Part shown: positions 34,088 through 41,738 of the stretch, piece after piece
How positions within the stretch are numbered: the first letter of the stretch is position 1
Layout of the letters: the number at the start of each line of letters is the position of its first letter
Assembly: GCF_014137995.1 (NCBI RefSeq)
Contig: NZ_JACGWV010000002.1
Location: forward strand, 124,001-188,000
Direction of reading: 5' to 3'
Length of the DNA: 64,000 nt
From: Promicromonospora sukumoe
GTDB lineage: Bacteria; Actinomycetota; Actinomycetes; Actinomycetales; Cellulomonadaceae
Made by a program: the position numbers and the translations under genes
Notes under the pieces: generated by a model
What the model saw: only the letters and a program-made list of their open reading frames with translations
Told to the model about the DNA's origin: nothing
Databases searched by the model: none

Positions 34088-34435
34088 ATGCGGATCGGCG
34101 AGGTCGCCACGCGCACGGGCGTGAGCGTGCGCGCGCTGCGGTACTACGAGGAACAGGGGCTGCTGGACTCGGAGCGCTCCCCCGCCGGCCAGCGCCGGTA
34201 CGCGCAGGACGCCGTCGACCGCGTGCGGCTGATCCAGCTCCTGTACGCGGCGGGGCTGAACAGCAAGGCGGTCTCGGGGATCATGCCGTGCATGGAGACC
34301 GGCATGGCGTCGGCCGACATGCTCGACCTGCTGGCGGCCGAGCGGGACAAGATCGACGAGCGGATGCGCGAGCTCGCCGAGACGCGCGACCGGCTCAGCC
34401 ACGTCATCGAGCAGGGACACCTGACGCGCCGCTGA
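34088..34435 (+). CDS. MerR-family transcriptional regulator
   Basis: A 115-aa short MerR protein. The DNA-binding half begins MRIGEVATRTGVSVRALRYY with EEQGLL and QRRYAQDAVDRV; the remainder is the dimerisation coiled coil ending near the C-terminus, with no cysteine-rich metal site, so it probably senses an organic compound. Divergent from an SDR gene. Its last 32 bp overlap the end of the convergent WYL regulator gene. Confidence 0.92.
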   Translation: MRIGEVATRTGVSVRALRYYEEQGLLDSERSPAGQRRYAQDAVDRVRLIQLLYAAGLNSKAVSGIMPCMETGMASADMLDLLAAERDKIDERMRELAETRDRLSHVIEQGHLTRR

Positions 34436-35375
34436 CCGCCCCCGCGTACCGGCGGGACAGCACGCCGAGGTGGTCCAGCAGGGCCGGGGGTCCCGCCACC
34501 GTGAAGTCGAGCCCGAGCATGCCGATCCACACGGCCACCGTCTCGATGCTGTCCCCGCCCGTGACCAGCAGGCACGTCGCCTCGTCCCGCGGCTCGACCG
34601 TGCCGACGGCCGGGTTGATGCGCTCCAGCACCTCGTGCGCCGGGGCGTGCACGACGATCCGGGTGTGCACCGCCCAGCCCGTGCGGGCCACCTCGCGCAC
34701 CACGAACTCGGTCAGGTCGAAGGGCGGCTCCACGGGCGTGAAGCGGCGTCCGCCCGGACGGCGCAGCTCCAGCCAGTCCACGCGGTACGGCTCCCAGCGG
34801 CCCGAGCCGACGTCCCGCCCCACGAGGTACCAGCGGCGCTGCCACGCCACGAGCCGGACCGGCTCCACCTCCCGCGGCTCCTCGCGGTACCAGAACCGCA
34901 GCCCCTGGTGGTCCCGGATCGCGGCGGCCAGCTCGGTGAGCAGCGCGGGGTCGACGGCGGGGTCCTCGACGTTGCTGTCCGTGTTCACGGGCCCGGCCTC
35001 CGTCGCGTCCCGCAGCGCCGCGACCTGACGGCGCAGCCGGTCGGGCAGCACCTGCTCCAGCTTGCCGAGCGCGCGGGCGCTGGACTCCTCGATGCCCACC
35101 ACGGCGGTCGCGGCCCGCAGCCCGACCGCGATGGCGACCGCCTCCTCGTCGTCGAGCACCAGCGGGGGCAGCTTGCCGCCCACACCGAGCCGGTACCGCC
35201 CGCCCGGCCCGCGGACGGCGTCGACCGGGTAGCCCAGCTCGCGCAGGCGCGCGACGTCGTTGCGCACCGTGCGGTCCGTGACGTCGAGGCGCGTCGCGAG
35301 CTCCGGCCCGGACCACTCGGCGCGGGACTGGAGCAGGCCGAGAAGGGCGAGCAGCCGCCCCGCCGTCGTCGTCAT
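34404..35375 (-). CDS. WYL-domain transcriptional regulator (YafY type)
   Basis: A 323-aa protein: N-terminal HTH_11 winged helix (ELATRLDVTDRTVRNDVARL, about residues 25-44), a linker with GGRYRLGVGGKLPPLVLDDEE, and a WYL domain with FWYREEPREVEPVRLVAWQ and WYLVGRDVGSGRWEPYRVDW, then the WCX-type C-terminus. Divergent from an epoxide-hydrolase-like gene and probably its regulator. Tail overlaps the MerR gene by 32 bp. Confidence 0.92.
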   Translation of the reverse strand: MTTTAGRLLALLGLLQSRAEWSGPELATRLDVTDRTVRNDVARLRELGYPVDAVRGPGGRYRLGVGGKLPPLVLDDEEAVAIAVGLRAATAVVGIEESSARALGKLEQVLPDRLRRQVAALRDATEAGPVNTDSNVEDPAVDPALLTELAAAIRDHQGLRFWYREEPREVEPVRLVAWQRRWYLVGRDVGSGRWEPYRVDWLELRRPGGRRFTPVEPPFDLTEFVVREVARTGWAVHTRIVVHAPAHEVLERINPAVGTVEPRDEATCLLVTGGDSIETVAVWIGMLGLDFTVAGPPALLDHLGVLSRRYAGAVSGASGVPAR

Positions 35376-35426
35376 CTCCGCTCCTCACCGGCATCCGAAA
35401 CCAGCATCTGAAAAAAGTTCTGGGAC

Positions 35427-35462
35427 CGGTTCAGAATAGAGGAAAGAACCGTTCCTGAACCG
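35427..35462. promoter_or_regulatory. Inverted repeat between WYL regulator and hydrolase
   Basis: CGGTTCAG at 35427-35434 and CTGAACCG at 35455-35462 are exact inverted 8-bp copies with a 20-bp gap, and GAACCGTTC lies between them. Candidate operator of the WYL regulator in a 104-bp divergent promoter. Confidence 0.55.
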
Positions 35463-35479
35463 CTCGTAGTGTCGGAGAC

Positions 35480-36625
35480 ATGAACACCAACGACACCAGC
35501 ATCCGCCCCTTCCGCATCGACATCCCCCAGGCCGACCTCGACGACCTGAACGACCGCCTCGCCCGCACCCGCTTCGCCCCGGCCGCGCCCGGCGACTCCT
35601 GGGACTACGGCACGCCCGAGTCCTACCTGCGCGAGTCGGTCGAGCAGTGGCGCGACGGCTTCGACTGGCGCGCGGTCGAGGAGCGCGTCAACGCGTTCCC
35701 CCAGTTCCTGACCGAGATCGACGGCCAGACGGTCCACTTCCTGCACGTCCGCTCGGCCGAGCCGGGCGCCCGCGCCCTTCTGCTGACCCACACCTACCCG
35801 GGCTCGGTGCTCGACTTCCTCGACATGATCGGCCCGCTCACCGACCCCGTTGCCCACGGCGGCCGCGCCGAGGACGCCTTCCACGTGGTGGTCCCGTCCA
35901 TCCCCGGCTTCGGCTTCAGCACCCCGCTGAGCCAGCCCGCCGACGGCGGCACCTGGACCATGGCCCGCGTCGCCCGCACCTGGGACACCCTGATGCGCCG
36001 GCTCGGCTACCAGTCCTACGGCACCCACGGCAGCGACGCGGGCGCCATGGTCAGCCGCGAGCTGGCCGTGCTCGACCCCGAGGGCTTCCTGGGCGCGCAC
36101 GTGCTCCAGCTCTTCTCGTTCCCGACCGGCGCCGACGGCGAGATGGACGGCTTCGGCCCCAAGGAGTTCGCGGCGCTGGAGCACCTGCAGTGGTTCCAGA
36201 GCGTCGGCGCGTACAACACGATGAACGGCTCCCGGCCCCAGACCGTGGCGGCCGGGCTCAGCGACTCGCCGGTGGGGCAGCTCGCCTACAACGAGCTGTT
36301 CGAGAGCTTCGGCAACGGCACGAGCCTGGTCTCCCGCGACCAGGTCCTGGCGCAGGTCAGCCTGTACTGGCTGACCAACACGTCGGCCACCTCGGTGCGC
36401 TACCACTACAGCGAGGCACGGTCCGGGGCGGAGCCGGTGGTGAGCCAGGGCCGCATCGGCGTCGCCGTCTTCGCCGACGACTTCAAGACGATCCGGGCGT
36501 TCGCCGACCGCGACAACGCCCGCATCGAGCACTGGTCCGAGTACCCGACGGGCGGCCACTACGCGGCGATGGAGGTCCCGGACGTCCTGGTCGCCGACCT
36601 CCGCACCTTCTTCGAGACGCCCTGA
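35480..36625 (+). CDS. Epoxide hydrolase-like alpha/beta hydrolase with EHN domain
   Basis: A 381-aa protein: the N-terminal EHN lid segment (residues about 6-115) resembles microsomal-type epoxide hydrolases (FRIDIPQADLDDLNDRLART), followed by the hydrolase core. The oxyanion motif HGWPGS is HTYPGS here (104-109). The nucleophile is D186 in HGSDAGAM instead of the usual GGDWG. The catalytic His is in GGHYAAMEVPD. Catalytic residues are kept, so activity on an epoxide or related substrate is likely. Confidence 0.85.
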   Translation: MNTNDTSIRPFRIDIPQADLDDLNDRLARTRFAPAAPGDSWDYGTPESYLRESVEQWRDGFDWRAVEERVNAFPQFLTEIDGQTVHFLHVRSAEPGARALLLTHTYPGSVLDFLDMIGPLTDPVAHGGRAEDAFHVVVPSIPGFGFSTPLSQPADGGTWTMARVARTWDTLMRRLGYQSYGTHGSDAGAMVSRELAVLDPEGFLGAHVLQLFSFPTGADGEMDGFGPKEFAALEHLQWFQSVGAYNTMNGSRPQTVAAGLSDSPVGQLAYNELFESFGNGTSLVSRDQVLAQVSLYWLTNTSATSVRYHYSEARSGAEPVVSQGRIGVAVFADDFKTIRAFADRDNARIEHWSEYPTGGHYAAMEVPDVLVADLRTFFETP

Positions 36626-36646
36626 CCCACCCCCGGACGGGCGAAA

Positions 36647-36705
36647 CCCCGCTGGTCGAGCTTGTCGAGACCTCGAAACGGTCTCGACAAGCTCGACCAG
36701 CGGGG
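36647..36705. terminator. GGTCGAG-family hairpin between convergent genes
   Basis: CCCCGCTGGTCGAGCTTGTC and its exact inverted copy flank a short TCGAAAC loop region; arms run 36647-36672 and 36680-36705. Lies between the stops of the epoxide hydrolase and aztD-like genes. Same family as at 1256, 22688 and 30020. Confidence 0.8.
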
Positions 36706-36724
36706 CGCACGTCTGCCCTGAGGG

Positions 36725-38014
36725 TCAGTGGGCCTCGTGGGTGTGGGGCTCCCCGCCCGTGACGCCGTTCAGCTCGTTCGGGGTGACGCCGAGCTCCGCG
36801 GACTTCCAGACCTCACCCGTCTCGACGTCCACCGCGTGGATCGAGTCGTTCGCCGGGTCGGTCACGTAGACCGAGCCGTCCAGGGTCAGGATCGCCGGAC
36901 GCGGCTCCTGCCACTCGGTCGGCTCCTCCCACTCGTCGATCACGGGGATCGACTGCGTGAGCTTGCCGGACTCCGGGTCGATCACGTGCACCTGGCCGTC
37001 CGTGCCGAGCACGAGGGCCTCGCCGTCGTCGCCCCGCGCGAGGGACCGGAAGGTGTACGACGACGGCAGGTCGACGAGCTGGAGGTCGCCGGTCCGGGTG
37101 TCGATCAGCGAGACCTGCGTGGGCCGCTCGAGCTCGGCGTCCTTGTCCTTCTTGTAGTCGCCCAGCACGACCGGCGACGCCTCGGTGCCGGCCTGGTTGC
37201 CGATGCGGCCGTAGGCGTCGGGCGAGGTGACCTTGGTGATCTCGCCGTCCGCGTAGACCACCGCGCCGTCCTCGCAGCCGATGACGACGGCCTCGTCGGC
37301 GGCCACGGCCTCGCCGTGCACGCCGGGGCACTCGTCGGAGGCCGCGATCTCCTTGTCGTCGCCGTCGAGCGCCCGGATGCCGGTGCGGGCGTCCTCGGTG
37401 CCCTCGGAGATCACGAGGGTGTCGTCGGTCAGCTCGACGGCCACGCCGTGGTGGGCCGACGGCGTCGTGTACTCGCGGGCCGCCGCGTCGGCGTCCGCCA
37501 CGTGCGCCGAGTCGAGCACGCGCACCAGGCCGGTGCCGTCGTCGAACAGGGCGGTGCGGCCCTCGTGGACCACGACGTGCCCGGGCTCGGACGCCTCGTA
37601 GGTGACGTCGGTCAGGCTCGGCTCGGCCGTCCAGTAGTGGGCGTGGTCGCCGTGCGCCTCGGCCCAGGAGCCCAGGTCGAGGGCCTTGAAGCCGCCGGTC
37701 GTGGAGACCATCAGGTGCCGCTCGTCGCCGGCCGGGTTCAGCCGGGTGAAGCCCTCCAGCTCGACCTCGCCCACGGGTTCGAGGCTCATCGCGTCGAGCA
37801 CCACGACGCCGCCGTCGTACGTGACGGCGAGGCGGGCCGTGCGGGCCTGGGCCTCGGTGGCGCCCTCCTCGTGCTCGTCGTGACCGTCGGCCTCGGCCGA
37901 GGCCGACCCGGAGGCCGAGCCGGCCGGGTCGCCCTCGGTGGCACAGGCGCTCAGCAGGACCAGGGACAGTGCCGCGCCGAGGCCTGCGGCCGCGCGGGTG
38001 GTGTGGTTTCTCAT
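36725..38014 (-). CDS. aztD: AztD-like periplasmic zinc metallochaperone lipoprotein
   Basis: A 429-aa lipoprotein (lipobox LLSAC, C24) with a His/Asp/Glu cluster DGHDEHEEG (H45, H48) after the anchor, then a WD-type beta-propeller with repeated GGVVVLDAM / GQVHVIDPE / DSIHAVDVE blades and more His-rich spots (AHGDHAHYW, HTHEAH at the end). This matches AztD, a zinc chaperone that loads the AztC binding protein of the AztABC importer. Two Zur-type boxes precede it. No aztABC genes are nearby, so the importer must be elsewhere or be of another type. Confidence 0.82.
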   Translation of the reverse strand: MRNHTTRAAAGLGAALSLVLLSACATEGDPAGSASGSASAEADGHDEHEEGATEAQARTARLAVTYDGGVVVLDAMSLEPVGEVELEGFTRLNPAGDERHLMVSTTGGFKALDLGSWAEAHGDHAHYWTAEPSLTDVTYEASEPGHVVVHEGRTALFDDGTGLVRVLDSAHVADADAAAREYTTPSAHHGVAVELTDDTLVISEGTEDARTGIRALDGDDKEIAASDECPGVHGEAVAADEAVVIGCEDGAVVYADGEITKVTSPDAYGRIGNQAGTEASPVVLGDYKKDKDAELERPTQVSLIDTRTGDLQLVDLPSSYTFRSLARGDDGEALVLGTDGQVHVIDPESGKLTQSIPVIDEWEEPTEWQEPRPAILTLDGSVYVTDPANDSIHAVDVETGEVWKSAELGVTPNELNGVTGGEPHTHEAH

Positions 38015-38053
38015 CGTTGGTCGGGCGGCCGAGGCCGCCCGCTCCTTCCATCT

Positions 38054-38070
38054 AGAATGACAATCATTCT
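38054..38070 (-). promoter_or_regulatory. Zur-box-like palindrome 1 upstream of aztD
   Basis: AGAATGA-CAA-TCATTCT is a perfect 7-bp inverted repeat and contains the actinobacterial Zur pattern of AT-rich halves around TGANAATNATT. It lies 40 bp upstream of the aztD start. Confidence 0.65.
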
Positions 38071-38097
38071 CGTTACCGAGGAGGAGTCAACCAGAAA

Positions 38098-38112
38098 TGA
38101 GAACGATTCTCA
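38098..38112 (-). promoter_or_regulatory. Zur-box-like palindrome 2 upstream of aztD
   Basis: TGAGAA-CGA-TTCTCA is a perfect 6-bp inverted repeat resembling the TGANAATNATTNTCA Zur box, 84 bp upstream of the start. Together with the first palindrome it implies repression under zinc sufficiency. Confidence 0.65.
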
Positions 38113-38154
38113 AACAGCCCGTCACGCCCTGACCAGCACCTGGCCCGAGCCTGC

Positions 38155-39042
38155 TCAACGATCGACGCGCGCCGAGGTGTCGTGCCGCGCGACGAATCGC
38201 GAGACCCGGGCGGCCACCCGGTCCGGCACCTGCCCGCGCACGCCGTGCCCAGCCCCGGGGAAGATCTCGACCTCGGCCGAGGGCAGGCGCTCCGCGAGGC
38301 GGCGTCGAGCGGCATACGGCTCGGAGACCACCGACCGCTCGCCGTAGAGCGCCAGCAGCGGAGGGGCGAGCGACGCGAGCTCGGCGTCCTTGAGCGGCCG
38401 CGCCCACCCGGCCGCGGTCCGGTAGCCCTGCGCGGCCTTCATGCACGCCCGCTCCGCGTCGGTCGGGTGAGTTCCCGGCGCCAGCCACTCGCTCATCCTG
38501 CGCCAGCCCTCGTCGGTGGGGTTGACCCCGAACCGGAGCATCCTCACCAGGGCACGGAACGGCGTGCGCGTGACCACGCCGTTGGGTTCGATCAGGGACA
38601 CGCTCGCCACCCGGTCCGGGGCGTGCAGTGCCACCAGCGTCGCGTGCCACGCGCCCAGCGACTCCCCCAGCACGTGGACCCGGCCGAGGCCCAGCCCGTC
38701 CAGCACCTGCGCGAACCAGGCGCCGTAGTCGGCGTCGCCGCGCAGGGGCGCCCTCTGCACGCTGCGCCCGGCCGCACCGACGGTGTCCAGAGCCACGAGG
38801 GCGCGGTCGCCGGCGAGGGCCTCCACCACGTCGTGCCAGTACAGGCCGTTGCCGCCGTAGCCGTGCAGCAGCACGAGCGGCAGCCCGTCGCCGGAGCCCG
38901 AGCGGCGGACATGCGTTGTCCCGTAGGCGGTCGGCACGTCGGCCGTCATCGACGGCACCGGCCACAGCCCTTCCATCGCCGCATAGGCGCGCAGGTAGGT
39001 GTCGCGCGCCGCGTCGCTCCTGAAGCGTCCGATCCTGACCAT
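38155..39042 (-). CDS. Alpha/beta-fold hydrolase
   Basis: A 295-aa hydrolase: oxyanion motif LLHGYGGNGLYW, nucleophile elbow LGESLGAW (Ser), acid in the LALYGERS region and catalytic His in FPGAGHGVRGQVPD. ATG at 39042 has GGAGGG 6 nt upstream. Divergent from a TetR regulator with two palindromes in the 87-bp gap. Substrate unknown; ester or lactone hydrolysis is typical. Confidence 0.9.
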   Translation of the reverse strand: MVRIGRFRSDAARDTYLRAYAAMEGLWPVPSMTADVPTAYGTTHVRRSGSGDGLPLVLLHGYGGNGLYWHDVVEALAGDRALVALDTVGAAGRSVQRAPLRGDADYGAWFAQVLDGLGLGRVHVLGESLGAWHATLVALHAPDRVASVSLIEPNGVVTRTPFRALVRMLRFGVNPTDEGWRRMSEWLAPGTHPTDAERACMKAAQGYRTAAGWARPLKDAELASLAPPLLALYGERSVVSEPYAARRRLAERLPSAEVEIFPGAGHGVRGQVPDRVAARVSRFVARHDTSARVDR

Positions 39043-39063
39043 GGCATGCCCTCCGTGGGTTTG

Positions 39064-39104
39064 GTGATATGAACGTATCACTTATGATGGTGCAGACATA
39101 CCAT
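39064..39104. promoter_or_regulatory. Two TetR operators between hydrolase and tetR genes
   Basis: GTGATATGAACGTATCAC (39064-39081) is a perfect inverted repeat with 6-bp arms and a 6-bp spacer. ATGGTGCAGACATACCAT (39087-39104) has 5-bp arms and the same total length. They lie 23 bp apart in the divergent promoter. Confidence 0.6.
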
Positions 39105-39129
39105 AAAAAGGACGAGAGGGCGGGACCGC

Positions 39130-39798
39130 ATGCCTCGACTGGCCGACCACGATCAGCGGCGGACGCAGATCACCGACGCCACCCGACGCGTCGTCGCACG
39201 CGAGGGCCTGGGGGCGGCGACCTTCCAGTCCGTGGCGGCGGAGGCCGGCATCTCGGTCCGCCTGGTCCAGTACTACTTCGGCACCAAGCGGAAGTTCCTG
39301 CTCGCCACCCACCAGGCCGTGGTGGCCGACGCCGGAGCCCGGTTCACCCGCCGGCTCGAGGCCCTCGGTGGGGACCCTGCCCCGCGCGACGTGATCCAGG
39401 CGATCCTCGTCGAGCTGCTGCCGACGGACGCCGAGCGGCGCCAGGACACCGTGGTGCTCAACGCCTTCCACACGGCCGCACTCACGGCCTCCGACGTCGT
39501 CGCGGAGGACACGCTGGGCGCGCCGCGGTACCTGGTCACCGCTATCGCGGACCAGCTCCGGCGGGCGGGAGCAGGGGCGGCGGCCAGCGCGGGCGGCGCA
39601 CAGTCAGCCGGCAGCCCGGCCGACGACGCCGCCGGCAGCGCGACCAACGGCGCGGCCGACAGCGCAGCCGACCTGGACGCGGAGCTGATCGTCGCCGCCG
39701 CGAGCGGGCTGGCGCAGACGCTGCTGATCGACGCGAGCGCCGCGTCGCGCGCGGACGCACTGCTCGACCGGCTGCTGGACCGCCTGGTCGGACCGTAG
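39130..39798 (+). CDS. TetR-family transcriptional regulator
   Basis: A 222-aa regulator. Helix-turn-helix ATFQSVAAEAGISVRLVQYY followed by FGTKRKFLLATHQ; the ligand domain includes an unusual Ala/Gly/Ser-rich loop (about residues 155-185) rich in AAASAGGAQSAGSPADDAAG, probably disordered. Divergent from the alpha/beta hydrolase and likely its repressor. Confidence 0.9.
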   Translation: MPRLADHDQRRTQITDATRRVVAREGLGAATFQSVAAEAGISVRLVQYYFGTKRKFLLATHQAVVADAGARFTRRLEALGGDPAPRDVIQAILVELLPTDAERRQDTVVLNAFHTAALTASDVVAEDTLGAPRYLVTAIADQLRRAGAGAAASAGGAQSAGSPADDAAGSATNGAADSAADLDAELIVAAASGLAQTLLIDASAASRADALLDRLLDRLVGP

Positions 39799-39816
39799 GC
39801 CGCCCCGCCGGTGCGT

Positions 39817-40440
39817 CTACAGGCTGGAATAGGCGAGGTAGAACGCAGCCGCGACGACCGCCGTCCCGCCCACGGCCAGGGCGACCGGCAGCACGCCCCG
39901 GACGCGGCGCACGAGCACGCCGGCCAGCAGCGCGAGGCCGGCGACGCCGATCACCGTCCAGTAGACCGGGCTGGTGGTCTCCCGGATGATCGTCAGCCCG
40001 TAGACCGCCTCGCCCACGCCGATGCCGGCGAGCAGCGCCGTGCCGAACGCCGCGCGGACGCCGTCGGCCCGCAGCCAGGACGCGGCGACGCCGACGAACG
40101 GGCCGGCCACCACGCCGACCACCGAGAACAGGAGCGGGTCGTAGTAGAACCCGCGCAGGTCGGCCGCGACGGTGTATCCGAGCACGAGCAGCACGAAGCT
40201 CACCGCGCCCAGCACGGCGGCCGGCGCGGTGCGGACCCGGGACCAGTACACGAGCAGGGCCGTGAGCACCGTCCATCCGCTGGCCGAGTTGGCGAAGGAC
40301 GCGAAGGCGTCCGGCAGGAACCCCTGGGCGTACGACGTCAGGCCGCCCAGCAGGAAGCTCAGGACGACCACGATCCCGGACCGCACCAGCGGGCGGTACA
40401 GGTCGGCGCGGGCGGACGAGGTGTCGGCGGTCGTGGTCAT
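39817..40440 (-). CDS. Seven-helix membrane protein, DUF6518-like
   Basis: A 207-aa integral membrane protein with about seven hydrophobic segments and a short polar N-terminus. The segment GGLTSYAQGFLPDAFASFAN with SASGW resembles the DUF6518 family as I remember it; function unknown. Convergent with the TetR gene (19 bp). ATG at 40440. Confidence 0.65.
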   Translation of the reverse strand: MTTTADTSSARADLYRPLVRSGIVVVLSFLLGGLTSYAQGFLPDAFASFANSASGWTVLTALLVYWSRVRTAPAAVLGAVSFVLLVLGYTVAADLRGFYYDPLLFSVVGVVAGPFVGVAASWLRADGVRAAFGTALLAGIGVGEAVYGLTIIRETTSPVYWTVIGVAGLALLAGVLVRRVRGVLPVALAVGGTAVVAAAFYLAYSSL

Positions 40441-40450
40441 GGCCACGAAA

Positions 40451-41062
40451 CTACCGACGCACGCCGCCCCCGGCATCGGGCCCCGGGTGGACGGCGTCGT
40501 CAGCCCCAGGGTGGACGACGCCGGCCGCGGCCGGCGCACCGAGCGTCCGGGCGACGTCCCGGACCAGGGCGGGCGTCCGCCGTCGGCCGACCAGCGCGAA
40601 CCACCGGGCGACCGGGTACGACAGCCGCACCACGAAGTAGTTCACGTACTCCAGCACGCCGAAGGCCCAGACGAGCAGGCAGACCACCAGGGCTCCGCCG
40701 TCGGCGCCGGACAGCAGCAGGCCCGCCAGACAGACCGCCAGCAGCACCGGGTTCAGCAGGCGGAACGCCCGGTACGTGAGGGCGACGGGACGCGGCATCC
40801 CGCGTCGCCCCGTACCCCGCCGCGGGCTCCCCAAGCGCCCGGAGCCGGGCAACCAGGCGCGCGCGGCGAGCCAGTAGGCGCTGCCCTGCAGCAGCACGAC
40901 CAGCAACGGCGTCATGGCCCACCACAGCGCGGGCCCGCCGTCATCGCCCAGCCGGGCCGCGACCCCGGGCCGGACGACGACGAAGACCACCACGGCGGCC
41001 AGCTCGCCCAGGCCGAGGTTCAGGTAGGTGCGGCGCAGGCCCGCGGCCCCATGGGCGGTCAA
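40451..41062 (-). CDS. Membrane protein of unknown function
   Basis: A 203-aa protein with about four to five transmembrane segments (LAAVVVFVVV, LLVVLLQGSAYWLAA, PVLLAVCLAGLLLS, ALVVCLLVWAFGVLEYV) and a C-terminal tail rich in His/Pro. The start is inferred as TTG at 41062, which overlaps the stop of the upstream GyrI-like gene (TTGA), implying coupling. Family not recognised. Confidence 0.6.
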   Translation of the reverse strand: MTAHGAAGLRRTYLNLGLGELAAVVVFVVVRPGVAARLGDDGGPALWWAMTPLLVVLLQGSAYWLAARAWLPGSGRLGSPRRGTGRRGMPRPVALTYRAFRLLNPVLLAVCLAGLLLSGADGGALVVCLLVWAFGVLEYVNYFVVRLSYPVARWFALVGRRRTPALVRDVARTLGAPAAAGVVHPGADDAVHPGPDAGGGVRR

Positions 41063-41694
41063 CCGCGGACCTCCTCGACCGGCTGCCGCAGGATGGTCCG
41101 CTGCTTCTCGGGCGCCACCTTGCGGAAGTCGCTGAGGTAGATCTCGTGGTGCCGGCCGGTCCGGCGCAGCCCGCGGCCCGGGATGAACTCGTCGTGCATC
41201 CGCGCGAGCGTCCCGGCCTCGGCGTCGAACGAGCCGACGTGCAGCGTCTGCACGCACCGCCCCTCGGCCAGCGTCTCCAGGCGGACGTCGCCGAGCCGGG
41301 CCGGGCCGCCCTTCGCCCTGACCTTCTCGTCGACCTTCGCCACGGCGGCGTCGAACATCTCCGGGGTGGTCCAGTCCGGCTGCATGATCAGCAGGGTCCA
41401 GTCCCAGCGGGACTTGTCCCGCTGGGACGTGAAGGCGGCCATGTCCTGCGCCCACCACTGCCCCTCCAGGGGCATGACGACGTAGTCGCGCCCGAGCTCG
41501 CGCTTGCTCGCGAACTTGAGGGTGTAAGCCACCGGGTAGAGCACCTCGATCGCCTCGGCGAAGGCCGGCGACGTGTTCGGGTCGCCGTGCCCGTCGATCA
41601 TCAGGTACCACTGCTCGGGCACGTCGACGAGCCGGAACTGGTCCCGCTTCGCCTGGTAGGCGTCGAGGCTCTTCTTGAAGTCGGCCTTGTCCAT
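41059..41694 (-). CDS. GyrI-like small-molecule-binding protein
   Basis: A 211-aa protein with the pattern of stand-alone GyrI-like domains: DVPEQWYLMIDGHGDPNTSP near the start, then VLYPVAYTLKF, and near the end HHEIYLSDFRKVAPEK. Such proteins bind or hydrolyse small toxic compounds. ATG at 41694 with GAGAGGGAG upstream; a GTG six codons earlier is possible. Coupled to the downstream membrane protein gene. Confidence 0.88.
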   Translation of the reverse strand: MDKADFKKSLDAYQAKRDQFRLVDVPEQWYLMIDGHGDPNTSPAFAEAIEVLYPVAYTLKFASKRELGRDYVVMPLEGQWWAQDMAAFTSQRDKSRWDWTLLIMQPDWTTPEMFDAAVAKVDEKVRAKGGPARLGDVRLETLAEGRCVQTLHVGSFDAEAGTLARMHDEFIPGRGLRRTGRHHEIYLSDFRKVAPEKQRTILRQPVEEVRG

Positions 41695-41738
41695 CGGCTC
41701 CCTCTCCGTCACTTCCCACCCTCGCTCATGTCCTTGGC

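Noticed and set aside
1256..36705. GGTCGAG repeats read as a CRISPR array
   Set aside because: Units are scattered over 35 kb, not regularly spaced, and mostly form inverted pairs; no cas genes.
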